From Eretmocerus hayati (Eukaryota; Arthropoda; Insecta; Hymenoptera; Aphelinidae), in contig CM056744.1 of NCBI GenBank assembly GCA_029851415.1, forward strand, positions 70,612,172-70,676,171: a stretch of DNA of 64,000 nt, given 5' to 3'. The notes under the pieces were generated by a model that was not told the origin of the DNA, searched no databases, and saw only the letters and a list, made by a program, of their open reading frames with translations. Below, in pieces: positions 34,598 to 44,816 of the stretch; position 1 is the first letter of the stretch; the number at the start of each line of letters is the position of its first letter. The translations under genes and the position numbers were made by a program.

Positions 34598-34977
34598 TTT
34601 ATGTAATGATTTTGTTCACAGAACTCAATCTTATGACCAATACTGCGGTAAGTCAAACGAGACAGGGTGTCAGTGTTCAGCGGTATCTCAATTTGACAGA
34701 AGCAGAATCTTTGTATTATCCAATCTGTCATGCCATTCTTTAATGGACACTTCATCTTTTTTTTCATTCCCCTACCATTCTTAATATTTGATTCCTTATG
34801 ATTCGAGTGGACTTTCACAACTAGGATTAGGAGTGTGATCACATTTGATTGCAAAATGAAGGTTACAATCAGGATACACGTTATTATCTTAGAAAGTCAA
34901 AATATCATTCGACAAAGTGATTTCAGTACTGAGATGATGCCCATCTTCCTTAGCAAATTACTGGTGATACTGTTGCC
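34085..34977. other. non-coding DNA with a (TA)n microsatellite
   Basis: A TA tract of ~44 bases lies at about 34552-34595. No gene recognised. Confidence 0.4.
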
Positions 34978-35103
34978 ATGGATACTGAAGACTCGACGAT
35001 AAGACAGAGTGAGCAAGGTGGTGTAGATGATGTTCTCAATATAACCGAATCGGTTCCTCCATCTGGAACTAGTAAGGAGGAGCTCTGGAACTCTTCATCA
35101 TTT
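34978..35103 (+). CDS. possible 5' coding exon of the CMC-type transposase
   Basis: An ATG in good context (gccATGG) opens a frame (MDTEDSTIRQSEQGG...) that runs into a textbook donor, tttGTGAGTAAA, at 35104. It lies upstream of the transposase on the same strand. No domain is recognised and the link to the downstream exons is only positional. Confidence 0.25.
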
Positions 35104-35814
35104 GTGAGTAAAAACTCTCTCTTCGTAATCAGTCACCCGCAAGAGCTGACTATCTTCTCGTTTTCAATGCAAAAACAATATACAATAGAGCATCAAATAG
35201 TTTTGAAGGCCCTTCAACAATCTATATTCCATAAGACGGTCCGTGAGGAAATATGAAATTATTAAGAACCGTATCATACCTCCTAGGGTGTCTGTTATTC
35301 TCCATTTCTCTTATGGACTTCTTCGCCTCTTGAAAGTACCTCTCCATCACTAGGAATTGTGGCGAAGAGTTTGAGGTGGGCGAAAAAATTCTTTGATATC
35401 TCCTCCTTCATAGAGCCACCTTCGTGACTTTCAAGCCAACTCTTCCTCGTTTATATACCTATCCTGCCCATGTACATTGTCAAATGTCTTCAAAAGTATT
35501 TTGACTCATTTTCAACCTATAGCGATAGGGTGACGACTGAGTTTGGGGAAGGATATACAGAAGTATGTACATTCTCGAAATTCCGACATCAATCATGATT
35601 TTGTGAGCCCAATTGGGAGTTTTGACTGATTAATCTAATCTATAACACCGAAAACAGTCATATCCGGTACATGCATTTAGAATTCAATCCCAGAATATTC
35701 ATTGATGCATCAATCCTGAATAAAAGATCCAAATCGCATAGATACTGTGAAAACCCCCTTGCTGATTCCTCTTCACCATTCCAACCTGGAGAATTCAGTT
35801 CTTCAATGTAACAA

Positions 35815-38062
35815 GATCCGAATGATGTGACCCAAGACGGGTACTTTAGTGATGGAGAAGGAACAGTAAGGAAAGGAACAGAAAATTTCTTTGAAAACTT
35901 GAAGGGTACAGGTAGAAATCCAGATCCTGTGCAACGTCTTCGAACATCTGTCAAGATATCAACAGAGAAAGATCGAAGGATCTTGCTATTGATGGCTTTG
36001 AATTTCTCCCTCAAGCATATGCTGTCTTTTACAGCCATCATAGGGTTCTTGATGATGATGATTTCATATGTGACGCGAAGGTTCTACCAGAAACCCGATA
36101 TTCGTTTGACAAATTCTATAATACCAAAGTAGATTATGATTTGCATTCAGTTTGTCCTTCTTGTACAGAATATTGTGGGACATCCGGTAACAGAGGAGTA
36201 GTGACTTGTAGTAGTTGCGGGAATGCCGTTAATATGATGAATCCATCGGACAAATCTTTTTCCGTAATCTTTGACCCAACTGAACCTGTGCGAGATTATC
36301 TTCAGATGAATCTAGCCTATCACGATGACATTATGAATGATAGGATACACGAGAGAAATCATGTGAAAGATATCTATGATGGACAGATACACAGAAAATT
36401 CAGATCACGTTTATCTCCGAATGATAGACGATCATATGCAACATTCGTCCTCAATACGGATGGTGTACCTTTGTATGAAAGTTCGGGGTGTTCTGTATGG
36501 CCTATTTACCTCCCATTGAATGAGATTCCTCCACAGAAACGATTCAACTGCTTGATCTCAGCAGGTTTGTGGGTTGTCCGTGGAAAACCAGTGATGGATG
36601 TCTTCCTGGACAAATTTGTCACTCAGATGAACAAGCTCTCAACTGATGGGATAACCTGTGAAATCAAGGGACAAGAAAGAACTATCAAGTTGTTCACACC
36701 CGATGCGGCGTGGATACTATCGCTCAATTTCCCATGAATGGAACCAAACCGTTCAACGGCCGGTTTCGGATGTGATTGGTGTTTGCGAGAGGGTATTATT
36801 CCAAGGTTGAAACCTAACGATAACAGTCGATTCTATCCATATGAATTCTCTTCGGAAAGCCGCACACGAGAGGATCCTATTCTATTTACCAAAGAAGCAT
36901 TGAGGAATGGCGAAGTTTTCATGGGCGTGGTATATCCATCACCGTTACTTAATTTGCAGGAATTTGATATCATAAACGGGTTTAGTCCGGAATATATGCA
37001 CCAGTACTTGGCGGGTGTAGTGGCCCAAATTACTGAGTATATTGTATCCCAACTTTCTCCCATAGAGTTTGAGCAGTTGAATCAGTTATCGATAAGGATT
37101 AGAGTACCGAATCAAATTGGCCGCCTATGTAGATCTTTGCAGTTCAGGAGTGAATCAAAGTGCAAGGAGTGGGAGAGTTGGGCTCTGTATTATAGCATCC
37201 CTCTTCTGTCTAAATCCATGAGGAATCGAGACCAACTGAAACATTGGTCGTTGTTGGTGAACTCTTTACACATGAGTCTGAAAACAGACATCACTTATGA
37301 GAACTTGAACCAAATCAGTGGAATGCTACATCTATTTGTTCAAGATGTGACTAAGTATCATCCTTTTAAAGCTCTAACTTTTAATGTCCATCAACTGTTG
37401 CATATTGCAGAGAGCATCTGCAATTGGGGACCACTTCGGACACACTCAGCTTTTGCTTTCAAATCTGCTAATAGGAAGCTACTAGCTTCAGTTCACAGAA
37501 AAAAGGCATAATTCTTCAAATCATCAGGTACACTGATTTGTTCCGGTATCGTCAGATACTTCAAGATATTGTTCATCCGAACTGCAGTGATATCGAACGG
37601 AGTTATTACGACAATATATCAGGGACTCTCGATGAGAAAATTGTGAAACTGAACTCTGTTACTTACTTTGGTACTGGTCAGGACATCAGCGACACATTCG
37701 CTGCGGAGTACGGAATTCCGGAACAAGTGTTGGCATTCAGTAGAGCTTTCATCAACGGGAGTTCATTCATGTTATCACAGAAAGGAAATGTGAGGACATG
37801 CAACTATTATGCTCGTCTGAATAGTGGGAGATTCGTCAAAATTGAACGGTATTTGGTTGATTTTGATAACCGTGTCGAGCAAACCGAATGTCGGTTCTTG
37901 AAAGTGCGGAAACATCAAGTCTCTGATTCTGTTCACGAAGTAACCCGTACGTATGATCAAGAAAGATTGATCAGTACGGAAGAAATGGACTATCCTTGTG
38001 TTTTCTTCAAGGATACTATCAAACGATTCATTGTTCCTGTACCCAATAAATTATACCATTAA
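35815..38062 (+). pseudogene. CMC/CACTA (EnSpm)-type transposase, broken
   Basis: Four plus-strand frames in order. 35815-36132 holds the N-terminal part (STEKDRRILLLMALN). 36141-36737 has a zinc-ribbon-like CPSC...CSSC, then LNTDGVPLYESSGCSVWP, the Transposase_21 core with the first catalytic Asp, and a second Asp in TPDAAW. 36738-37511 has CDWCLREG, then LKHWSLLVNSL, FNVHQLLHIAESI and WGPLRTHSAFAF, typical of the C-terminal DUF4218-like part. 37538-38062 has the animal-specific tail (LNSVTYFGTGQDI, ARLNSGRFVKIERYLVD, CSVPN-like end). Breaks: a frame change at ~36132, a TGA at 36735 with compensating frame changes around the conserved FNG/CxWC segment, and another at ~37510. The usual FES near the end of part 3 is FKS. 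It would cut and paste CACTA elements; termini were not found. Confidence 0.82.
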
Positions 38063-38165
38063 GACCTTGTCTCGAAAGATCTTTGCTGAAGAAGAGATAA
38101 TCTTGTGGAAATCTTCTTGATGTCGAGCCTGCACCATGATTGTACCGCATGCGGATGTGGATTAA

Positions 38166-38544
38166 GGCGATGCGGTCACCGTGCACGCTTATTTTTGTTC
38201 ACAGAAATCTCAAAATCTTTTCCGATTCGGGCTAAACGGCGAGTTATCCAGGCTTTGTAATCATCTAACTTAGCCTGGATAACTCTTCGTTTAGGCCCAA
38301 TTGGAAAAGATTTCGAGATTTCTGTGAACAAAAATGTGCCAATTTGTAGGTTAGGAAGTACCCGCGGGTAAGTTATTCTCGTTCATCACCGATAGTCTTG
38401 AGATTAATGAAAAATGACGAGTTCTCCACCACAATTCAAATGATAATACGTAATGGACAACTGGTCTCAAACTTCATATCATCAAAATTTTGAGGTACAT
38501 CTAAATGAAATATAATTTGCGGGTTGCACGGTGACCGCATCGCC
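38166..38544. mobile_element. 379-bp TTAA-flanked MITE
   Basis: Terminal inverted repeats GGCGATGCGGTCACCGTGCA, flanked on both sides by TTAA (38162-38165 and 38545-38548). The first bases GGCGA(T/G)GC are shared with the 3.38-kb element at 30701-34080, suggesting mobilisation by related machinery. A nested ~155-bp palindrome lies at about 38183-38338 (TTGTTCACAGAAATCTC opposed by its complement, with GAGTTATCCAGGC near the centre). Confidence 0.85.
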
Positions 38545-38548
38545 TTAA

Positions 38549-38884
38549 AGACTATTATGTATCCATATAGTGTAGAGATATTATGATGACAGACATTGGC
38601 ATCTTGATACTGATTCCGGATCATTAAAAAATCATCTGACTTTCAAATGTACAGAATCGAATATACAAAAGTTCATTCTAGGGATCACATGACCGGCACA
38701 TTGATGTCGAGTAGAGAGGATGACATAAAAGACGTATTTTGTACGTAATTGACTTGTATGATCAATCTTTGACTGAAGGAATGGGGAGAGTAGATAGTGA
38801 GTATGCTCGTTGACAAGAATAGAGAGTCTCGTTAGACCTCATGCAAAAGTGTATCTTGAAATAGAATTTTGTGAACGGAATAAT
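38549..38884. other. intergenic DNA without recognised genes
   Basis: AT-rich sequence between the MITE and repeat block B; nothing recognised. Confidence 0.4.
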
Positions 38885-39955
38885 TCCATAAATGTATATT
38901 TTTTTGATCGTTTCGATAATAAAAGAGTTATTTTCCCATTTATGTCTTGCTTTTTCTCCTCCATGACTCGGTTATATGAATGCTTATCGGAGTGTTTTGA
39001 TTTCATCCGCAGAATTGATCATTAGAGTATCACATCTGATCCAAAATTTTTGTTCATTTCATTTCTCCTATCAGGATTAACGAAGCATGAACCTGATATC
39101 CATTTCCGCGGAATGATTTCCAGTGCTTCCTTCAGTCAGCGTATGAGTGGACTAACGGAGGGTCTATCTCCTCACATTCCACAAAATCTAAACTTTATGC
39201 GTGGTGTTCTTATGATTTTCAGCTGCGAATGATCACCTGTTCTTCAAATGAATGTCTGACGTGCGAATGCCAGCATGATTCTCTGCCTCATTGCACGTGC
39301 AATTTCGCGTGCCCCTGCACGTGCAATTCCACGTGGACTCCCACGTGATTTTCCACGTGATCGTGCACGTTACGAAAAGGGTCCATTGTGTAACGTGATA
39401 TATCACGTGAAAAATCAAGTGAAGAATCAAGTGGAAAGTCAGGTGAAGAATCAGAAGATAAAAGAGGTGGGAAATCACGTGATTTCAAACGTGATTCCGC
39501 ACGTGATTTTGCACGTGAGACTTTTCAGTAGGGTAATGCGCGAGCTAGCCACTAGATGTCTCGCGCGAGCAATTTGACCATAGCCAATACCGACACAGTT
39601 GGTGGGGTCACTGGGCGCCAGCTCGGCCGATCATCGGAGTTAAGCATCATTGGTCGTGGTTAGTACTTGGATGGGTGACCGCCCATCTCGGTCTGATCAA
39701 CCTGGATGAGCTGACTTTTCGGATCGATCAGTTGACACTTACACCTCAGCAACGTGAGCGGGAGGCACGAAATTTCACAATTGCGATGTTCATGCTCACG
39801 AAATGTGGCATAAGTACCGTGAGGGTAGCATGATAAATGTGCCGAACTCTCCGGAGCAGGTTTTTCTCCCTCAGGAGTTTTTCCTCGCTCCACGGGCATG
39901 ATTCCCGGGCAAATGCGGAGAGAATTAGGTTAAGGTGAGTATCTGGATCTGGAAC
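38885..39955 (-). repeat. repeat block B, copy 2 (inverted relative to copy 1)
   Basis: On the minus strand it follows the same order as 16776-17830: AGATCCAGATACTCACC start at 39955, 5S-like segment, CACGTG tract (39290-39520), and the tail with GATAGGAGAAATGAAATGAAC near 39060 down to about 38885. Overall identity to copy 1 is high by eye. Confidence 0.7.
39619..39700 (+). ncRNA. 5S-rRNA-like sequence with Pol III internal promoter (copy 2)
   Basis: The plus strand shows GAGTTAAGCATCATTGG (A box, ~39638) and GGTTAGTACTTGGATGGGTGACC (intermediate element and C box, 39658-39680). It is almost identical to the copy at 17023-17122 in the opposite orientation. The promoter region of 5S rRNA is preserved, while the outer parts are not. 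Confidence 0.75.
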
Positions 39956-39956
39956 G

Positions 39957-40735
39957 CACCTAGTAACCGGTCTTCCGGCCGGTACCGATCAAGGACTAAA
40001 TATCGGGAGAGGAATATCCGATAAGGAACCTCGACGATTACCAGTCAAACGCTCACAGTGGAGACTGTGTATCACTGGGACGAGCAAACTGCAAAAAGTG
40101 TTAGTAGCTCACCGGAAACTACCTAGTACCCGGTCTTCAAGCCAATACCAATCAAGGCTAATATTGGGAGAGGTAACCTGCAAGGGGCCTCGGCGGACTG
40201 CGTCCATCGTGAGTGCCACAGGGCACTCAATTGGAATCGCCATAAGGGCCTGCTGACCACGACAGGTGAGTATGTGACAACTACTCTGGCTTCCCGAGTT
40301 ATTCCACGGGTTAGACCACGAGACCTTGATCTATTCATGAAACGTGGGAGAGCACTATGCTCTGTTGGAGCGCTCGAGCAGTAACCTGTCTGTGCGTGGG
40401 CAGAGCAAGGAGAGTATCCTCGCGAGAGGCCTCGGCCGTGACCTTTCAAGGCGGAAGTCGTAGGGCTTCTAACAAAGGTACCCTAAAGGGTCGGGGCTTA
40501 GCCCTCAGTTGTGTGCGCTTGCGTGCCAGCTACTGCCCGGTGACAGGATTGGATCTCTGGGGGTCGTAAGCTTCGGCAAAATGGATGGGATACTGCCGCC
40601 CCACCGAGGTGGTGATAAGTCGGTAGTCCGCGAGGACGCGATAACAGGGCGTACCTCTGTCCACAGGCTTGGATATGGAGTGAGTGGAGGGTTAAGCCGA
40701 GAGGCAGGAACCTTTACTTAAAATAAATAAGACAA
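39957..40735 (-). repeat. repeat block A, copy 2
   Basis: On the minus strand it runs from about 40735 (CTCCATATCCAAGCCTGTGGACAGAGG...) to 39957 (...CCGGTTACTAGGTGCGTTCC). It is a single-copy version of the module set that is expanded in 17835-19230. Here A precedes B, whereas in copy 1 B precedes A. It ends abruptly within a BEL integrase remnant. Confidence 0.65.
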
Positions 40736-41092
40736 TACGAATGTCGGTATACCGCGAGCTTTTGTTGATCGCATTTCATGAGGACGAGCAAAATTCACAC
40801 CAGAGTGCTTTAAAGGATGAGCGGACGTGACTCGATCTTCGGGAAGGTCTTCCATCAATTGACTTGACATTTATCGATCCATAGTGACCTTTACTGCTTG
40901 CTTGCCATTGAGGATCCAAAACTGATTACGTAGACGAGCCAAGGTCAGTTGCGTGCCTCCGTACTCACTTTCTAAATGCGCGCATCTGATGAATAGAACA
41001 GTCAATGGACTCTGAAAGGGTAGGATCAGGAGGTGCCTTGCCATGTGGTCAAAAAAAGCATGCCGAAGTCTGTCACCAACTCTCAGTAGCAC
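40736..41092 (-). pseudogene. BEL/Pao integrase N-terminal part
   Basis: The minus-strand frame 41092-40871 encodes LLRVGDRLRHAFF, ILPFQSPLTVLFIRCAHLE, GGTQLTLARLRNQFWIL and GKQAVK, the integrase zinc-binding and linker region typical of BEL/Pao. A stop follows. The frame then continues with QLMEDLPEDRV and HSGVNFARP, where the family has GVDYAGP, so the first catalytic Asp appears as Asn. Sequence similarity ends at about 40736. Confidence 0.78.
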
Positions 41093-41509
41093 TTAATCTA
41101 GGAATGGCCATAACTTTAAAGAGTTAGTATCCTTGAGTTCCCTTCCCTGCTCGAGGCAACTGAAACTCTCAACAAAACTACTCTTCTGGGTGAAATAAAT
41201 CCAGAGCAATTTAGCATTCTTAGTTCCCTAGAGTTCAACAAGCCCTCTGAAATAGCGTCAAACTAAATGAATTTTAACTTCAAAAATCTGATTCTGTCTT
41301 AGTCTCGTCATAAAACGAAGATACAATGCCGTAATCCGTAGAAGCCTTGTAACGGTAGAGTACCTACTCACAAGATCGTTCTGAGTCGTGGAATCCGGAC
41401 ACTGACTCACCGTGGTGGCGAGAGAAGAAGTTCTCTCTTCAGGAGGATTAACTCGTAGATTCTTAGCTTTAGTGGTTTACGGCTGACATGAATGTGAGGA
41501 ACGACGGAC

Positions 41510-42314
41510 ATTCCTACCACAGTTCAAATGTCGATAAACTTTTCGGATTCAAACCTCGAGGACCCATATCAGCAGGATTATCTTTGGACCCAAAATGATG
41601 CCAATGTGCCTGAGGTACCAACTCCTGAATGAGCGTACAACGATTAGCAACAAAAGTCTGCCACCGCCCCGGTAGACCTCCGAGCCAATTCAACACATCT
41701 CGCGAATCGGATCAAAAATGTACTGACTCAATCTTTAATGGCATTGTTTTCAAAAAATGGTCAGTGAGACCAGCTAACAAAAGAATTGCACATAACTTGA
41801 AGCGAGGTATGCTGATAGTTTTGATGGGAGCTACTTTTGACTTAGCGCACTTCAACAAAACTATAATCTGCTCATTCATGATCATCTTCAAATAAAGGAC
41901 CTCCCTATAAGCTTCTGATGATGCATCTGCGAACCCGTGCAGCTCAATTCTCACCCCATTTCCTGAACAACCTATCCATCGAGGTATCCAAAATTCCTCC
42001 GAATTCGAAAATTCACTGTACCAGGCAAGCCACTGATCTGAATAATCATCTGGAAGAATATCATCCCAACCACATTTCGATAACCACAATAATTGCATGA
42101 ATATCTTCGCCCAAATGACAACCGGAGCCAACCAACCCAAAGGATCAAAAATCTTAGCGGAAAGAGATAAGACCACTCTTTCCGTCAACTTTTGACTATC
42201 AAAGACTCGAGGCTTGATATTTGAATGAAAATAATCTTCTTCTAGAGTCCATGAGAAGCCCAATATAGGAATAGAATTATTTCCAGAATCGAAAAAGCTA
42301 AATCGTTGATTCAA
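41510..42314 (-). pseudogene. BEL/Pao RT connection and RNase H
   Basis: The minus-strand frames 42314-41712 and 41696-41514 encode ILGFSWTLEEDYF, LSLSAKIFDPLGWLAPVVI, ELHGFADASSEAY (RNase H start, catalytic Asp) and SIPRFKLCAILLLAGL, then WLGGLPGRWQTFVANR and HHFGSKDNPADMGPRGL. These are the characteristic motifs of the Pao-type RT/RNase H. A frame break lies at about 41700. Confidence 0.86.
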
Positions 42315-43359
42315 TGAGCAGTAGGAATTTGATCAATTAGCCTAACATCATTTGTTGCCCATTCCCTTAGTTTGAAACCACTCACCTTGAGAAGTTCAAT
42401 CAATTGTGTTTGCTTTTCTTGAGCTTCCTCTACTGTTTCTCCCCCGACATGGAATCATCCATGTGAGATTCATCTTGAATGATTCCACCCGCTAAGGCGA
42501 ATAGGTGCCCGTACTCTTGCGCTAATCGTCTTGAAACTCGAATGGCTTGTTACGGCGAACACTTCAACCCGTAAGTGATTGTTTTTAGAAGGAACAAAAG
42601 AACTTCTGAATATGAATGCTTTTTCCAGAGAATCATCTGTAGATGACGGTCCTTAGGATCAATCAAAATTTGCTGAAACATTTATTCTATGTTTGCAACG
42701 GAAACTAACTCATATCTACGCCACCTGAAGATCAGTTCGATCAATTCTGGTAGCAAATTGTCTTCAGTGAAGAGTAGACCATTGAAAGACGTACCGTGGA
42801 TTCAGGATTCGATTCATTGAAAACAACCCGTAGTTTTTTAGAACCTTGAAGCACGCCATGGTGTGAAAGAACATGACAACGTTTCAACTCCTCATTCAAA
42901 AATTCCGGAGCCTTTCCCATATGCCCCAGTTGCTCGTATTCTGCTATGAACAAACTGTATTTTGCTGCAAACTCAGGATTTTTCTCGAATTTCCGCTCCA
43001 CGAAAAATGAAATTTCCAAGGCTGAATCGTAAGAATCACCCAGATCAAACTTCAAATTTTGGAATAAATCCTCTTTGACTGACAACCGAACTATAACGAC
43101 CGCTAGGGTCCCGAGAATGGGTTTGCTGAAAGTGTTCTTCGGATTTTCGATCATCTTCGGATAGCGTTTTTCTAACCGGTAAAATTTCTTCTTGCTTGAA
43201 AAAACGTTCCAGAATCGAACCCAATACTGTATCGTCAACCGAATGCAAATAAGAAGATGATGATTCTTCGTTTCCCCCAACTGACAATGAAATAATCCAT
43301 CCGAACTCCGTATTCGTAGCAATCGGCTGATTTGCAGAATCGATCCTCGCCTTCTTCAC
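42315..43359 (-). pseudogene. BEL/Pao reverse transcriptase, with end of protease linker
   Basis: The frame at 43359-43045 has NTEFGWIIS, typical of the end of the protease region. The frame at 43322-42741 has ALEISFFVERKF, YEQLGHMGKAPEF, HHGVLQGSKKLRVVFNES (RT fingers). Further on, at about 42470-42453, the minus strand encodes SHMDDSMSG, the xDD active-site box, followed by KQTQLIELLKVSGFKLREW. The frames shift at least twice. Confidence 0.8.
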
Positions 43360-43374
43360 GCCCTCAAGAACGAT

Positions 43375-43725
43375 TTAAGCGTGAATTTTGGCACCTAGCA
43401 AAATGTCAATCAATCTGGATTTGAAAAATTATGGATCAGCTAATTTTAAACCCTTCAGATGATCCCATTCATCCTAATACTGTGTGGCAGAAGATCTGTA
43501 ACTCGATACTCTAGGTATTATGTGAGCTCCAACATCACGCGCGGATTCGGAAGAAAATCTGGGCCGCACCGTGATGTTAGCGATACCTCTCGAAATATAC
43601 GTATTGGTATCTGCAACCCCTTCGATTTCGACTCTTGATTTCGCTCTCCGTAATTCAAATTTCTGACAAGCATTTCCCGTGATGAAGGAAGATTATGAGC
43701 AGTGATCAATCAAGGCTGTGAAATA
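43375..43725 (-). pseudogene. BEL/Pao aspartic protease remnant
   Basis: In a frame containing internal stops the minus strand encodes ALIDHCS followed by SSFITGNACQKFELRRAKSR, then ISRGIANITVRPRF, AHIIPRVSSY and WDHLKGLKLADP, RLIDILLGAKI. This is the layout of the retropepsin-like protease of BEL elements; the active-site D(T/Q)GS is D-H-C-S here. Confidence 0.65.
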
Positions 43726-44186
43726 GGACCAGACCCGTCAGCTGATATCACTCTCACTACCGCAGTGGGCAAAAGCATAAGACCCTAACCTATCTCTGAA
43801 GTGAGACAAGAGGTGGTTGTTGAGTGAGAATGTTGACACGTTCTCGAACCCTTCCCATCTCCAGAAGAGACAAAACCACTCCCTTTTGGATTATGTGATA
43901 TATTAATTGGCCATTGCAAGCTAACTCAATCAGCGAATGTGCTGATTTTTTAACATAGATCGATATTGCAATCGATCTATGTACCTTCAAGACCCCTCTA
44001 ATGTGAGCTTGCAACTTGAAGGCTTTGGATGGAAATGAATGGATGAGATGAAATACTCGAAAATGAATAACATGATTTGAAACTCCCGCGAGCGATGAAG
44101 TCACGATCGATCATACCGATTAAGTACGAAAATAATCATAATTGTCACTCCCTTTTGAAGTACTCTCAAGATCACTTGGCTTCTGA

Positions 44187-44240
44187 GAATCCTGATGTAT
44201 GGGGCTATGATGTTTCTCCTTACATCTGCGACAGAATTCC
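44187..44240 (-). pseudogene. BEL/Pao Gag zinc-knuckle remnant
   Basis: The minus strand encodes EFCRRCKEKHHSPIHQDSQ, matching the CxxCxxxHHxxxH knuckle that precedes the protease in BEL Gag. It is in the expected position 460 bp upstream of the protease remnant. Confidence 0.55.
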
Positions 44241-44250
44241 TAGGGTTTGA

Positions 44251-44816
44251 TACTAAGCTACCTGTTCCACGCGTTACTTTTGCTACGTAAAATCCATTAC
44301 TTTCATATTCGTATCGAAGCTCAAAAATTTTTCATACACCACAACAATTTTCTTCATTCGACAAGGGGGGGGGGGGTGATGTGGGGATCCGCCCTACGAG
44401 CGATTCCGCGGCTGCGCCCAGAGAAATCGTGCGTGAGAGGTATGTGAGTGATGTGTGTGACTACGAGATCCGCTAGCCCGAGGCAGCACGCCTCGAGGCA
44501 GTTCAAGTATAGCCCTGCTTACGATACATGCGGGCTTGTAATCAACCTTACCAATGAACCTATCAATATCAAATGGATTGAGTATGGTCATCACCATTAT
44601 TATCTGGTCCACCCAACTGTGAAATAAGCCCACTATCACTATATATTGAGTCGACAGACCCAACCTTCGCTTATACATCATCCTCCCATCATGTCTATCA
44701 TCAATCATACTTCATTTCGACAATTCCTCAAACACTCATTTTGAGGATTATACAGTGGTGTATTCCCTCAGAGGAAGTAGCTGCACCAAGGTGCAGTCTT
44801 TGTGGCCTATACAATA
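44251..44816. other. non-coding DNA with a G12 run
   Basis: Twelve consecutive G at 44365-44376. The rest has no recognisable gene; BEL 5' sequence may extend into it. Confidence 0.4.

Larger units (their letters stand above)
40736..44250 (-). mobile_element. BEL/Pao LTR retrotransposon remnant (gag end to integrase start)
   Basis: Reading the minus strand from 44250 down: Gag zinc knuckle, aspartic protease, reverse transcriptase, RNase H with the BEL-specific C-terminal region, then the integrase zinc domain and the first part of the integrase core. The coding sequence is truncated at 40736 where repeat block A begins. No LTRs seen. Many stops and frameshifts. Confidence 0.85.
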
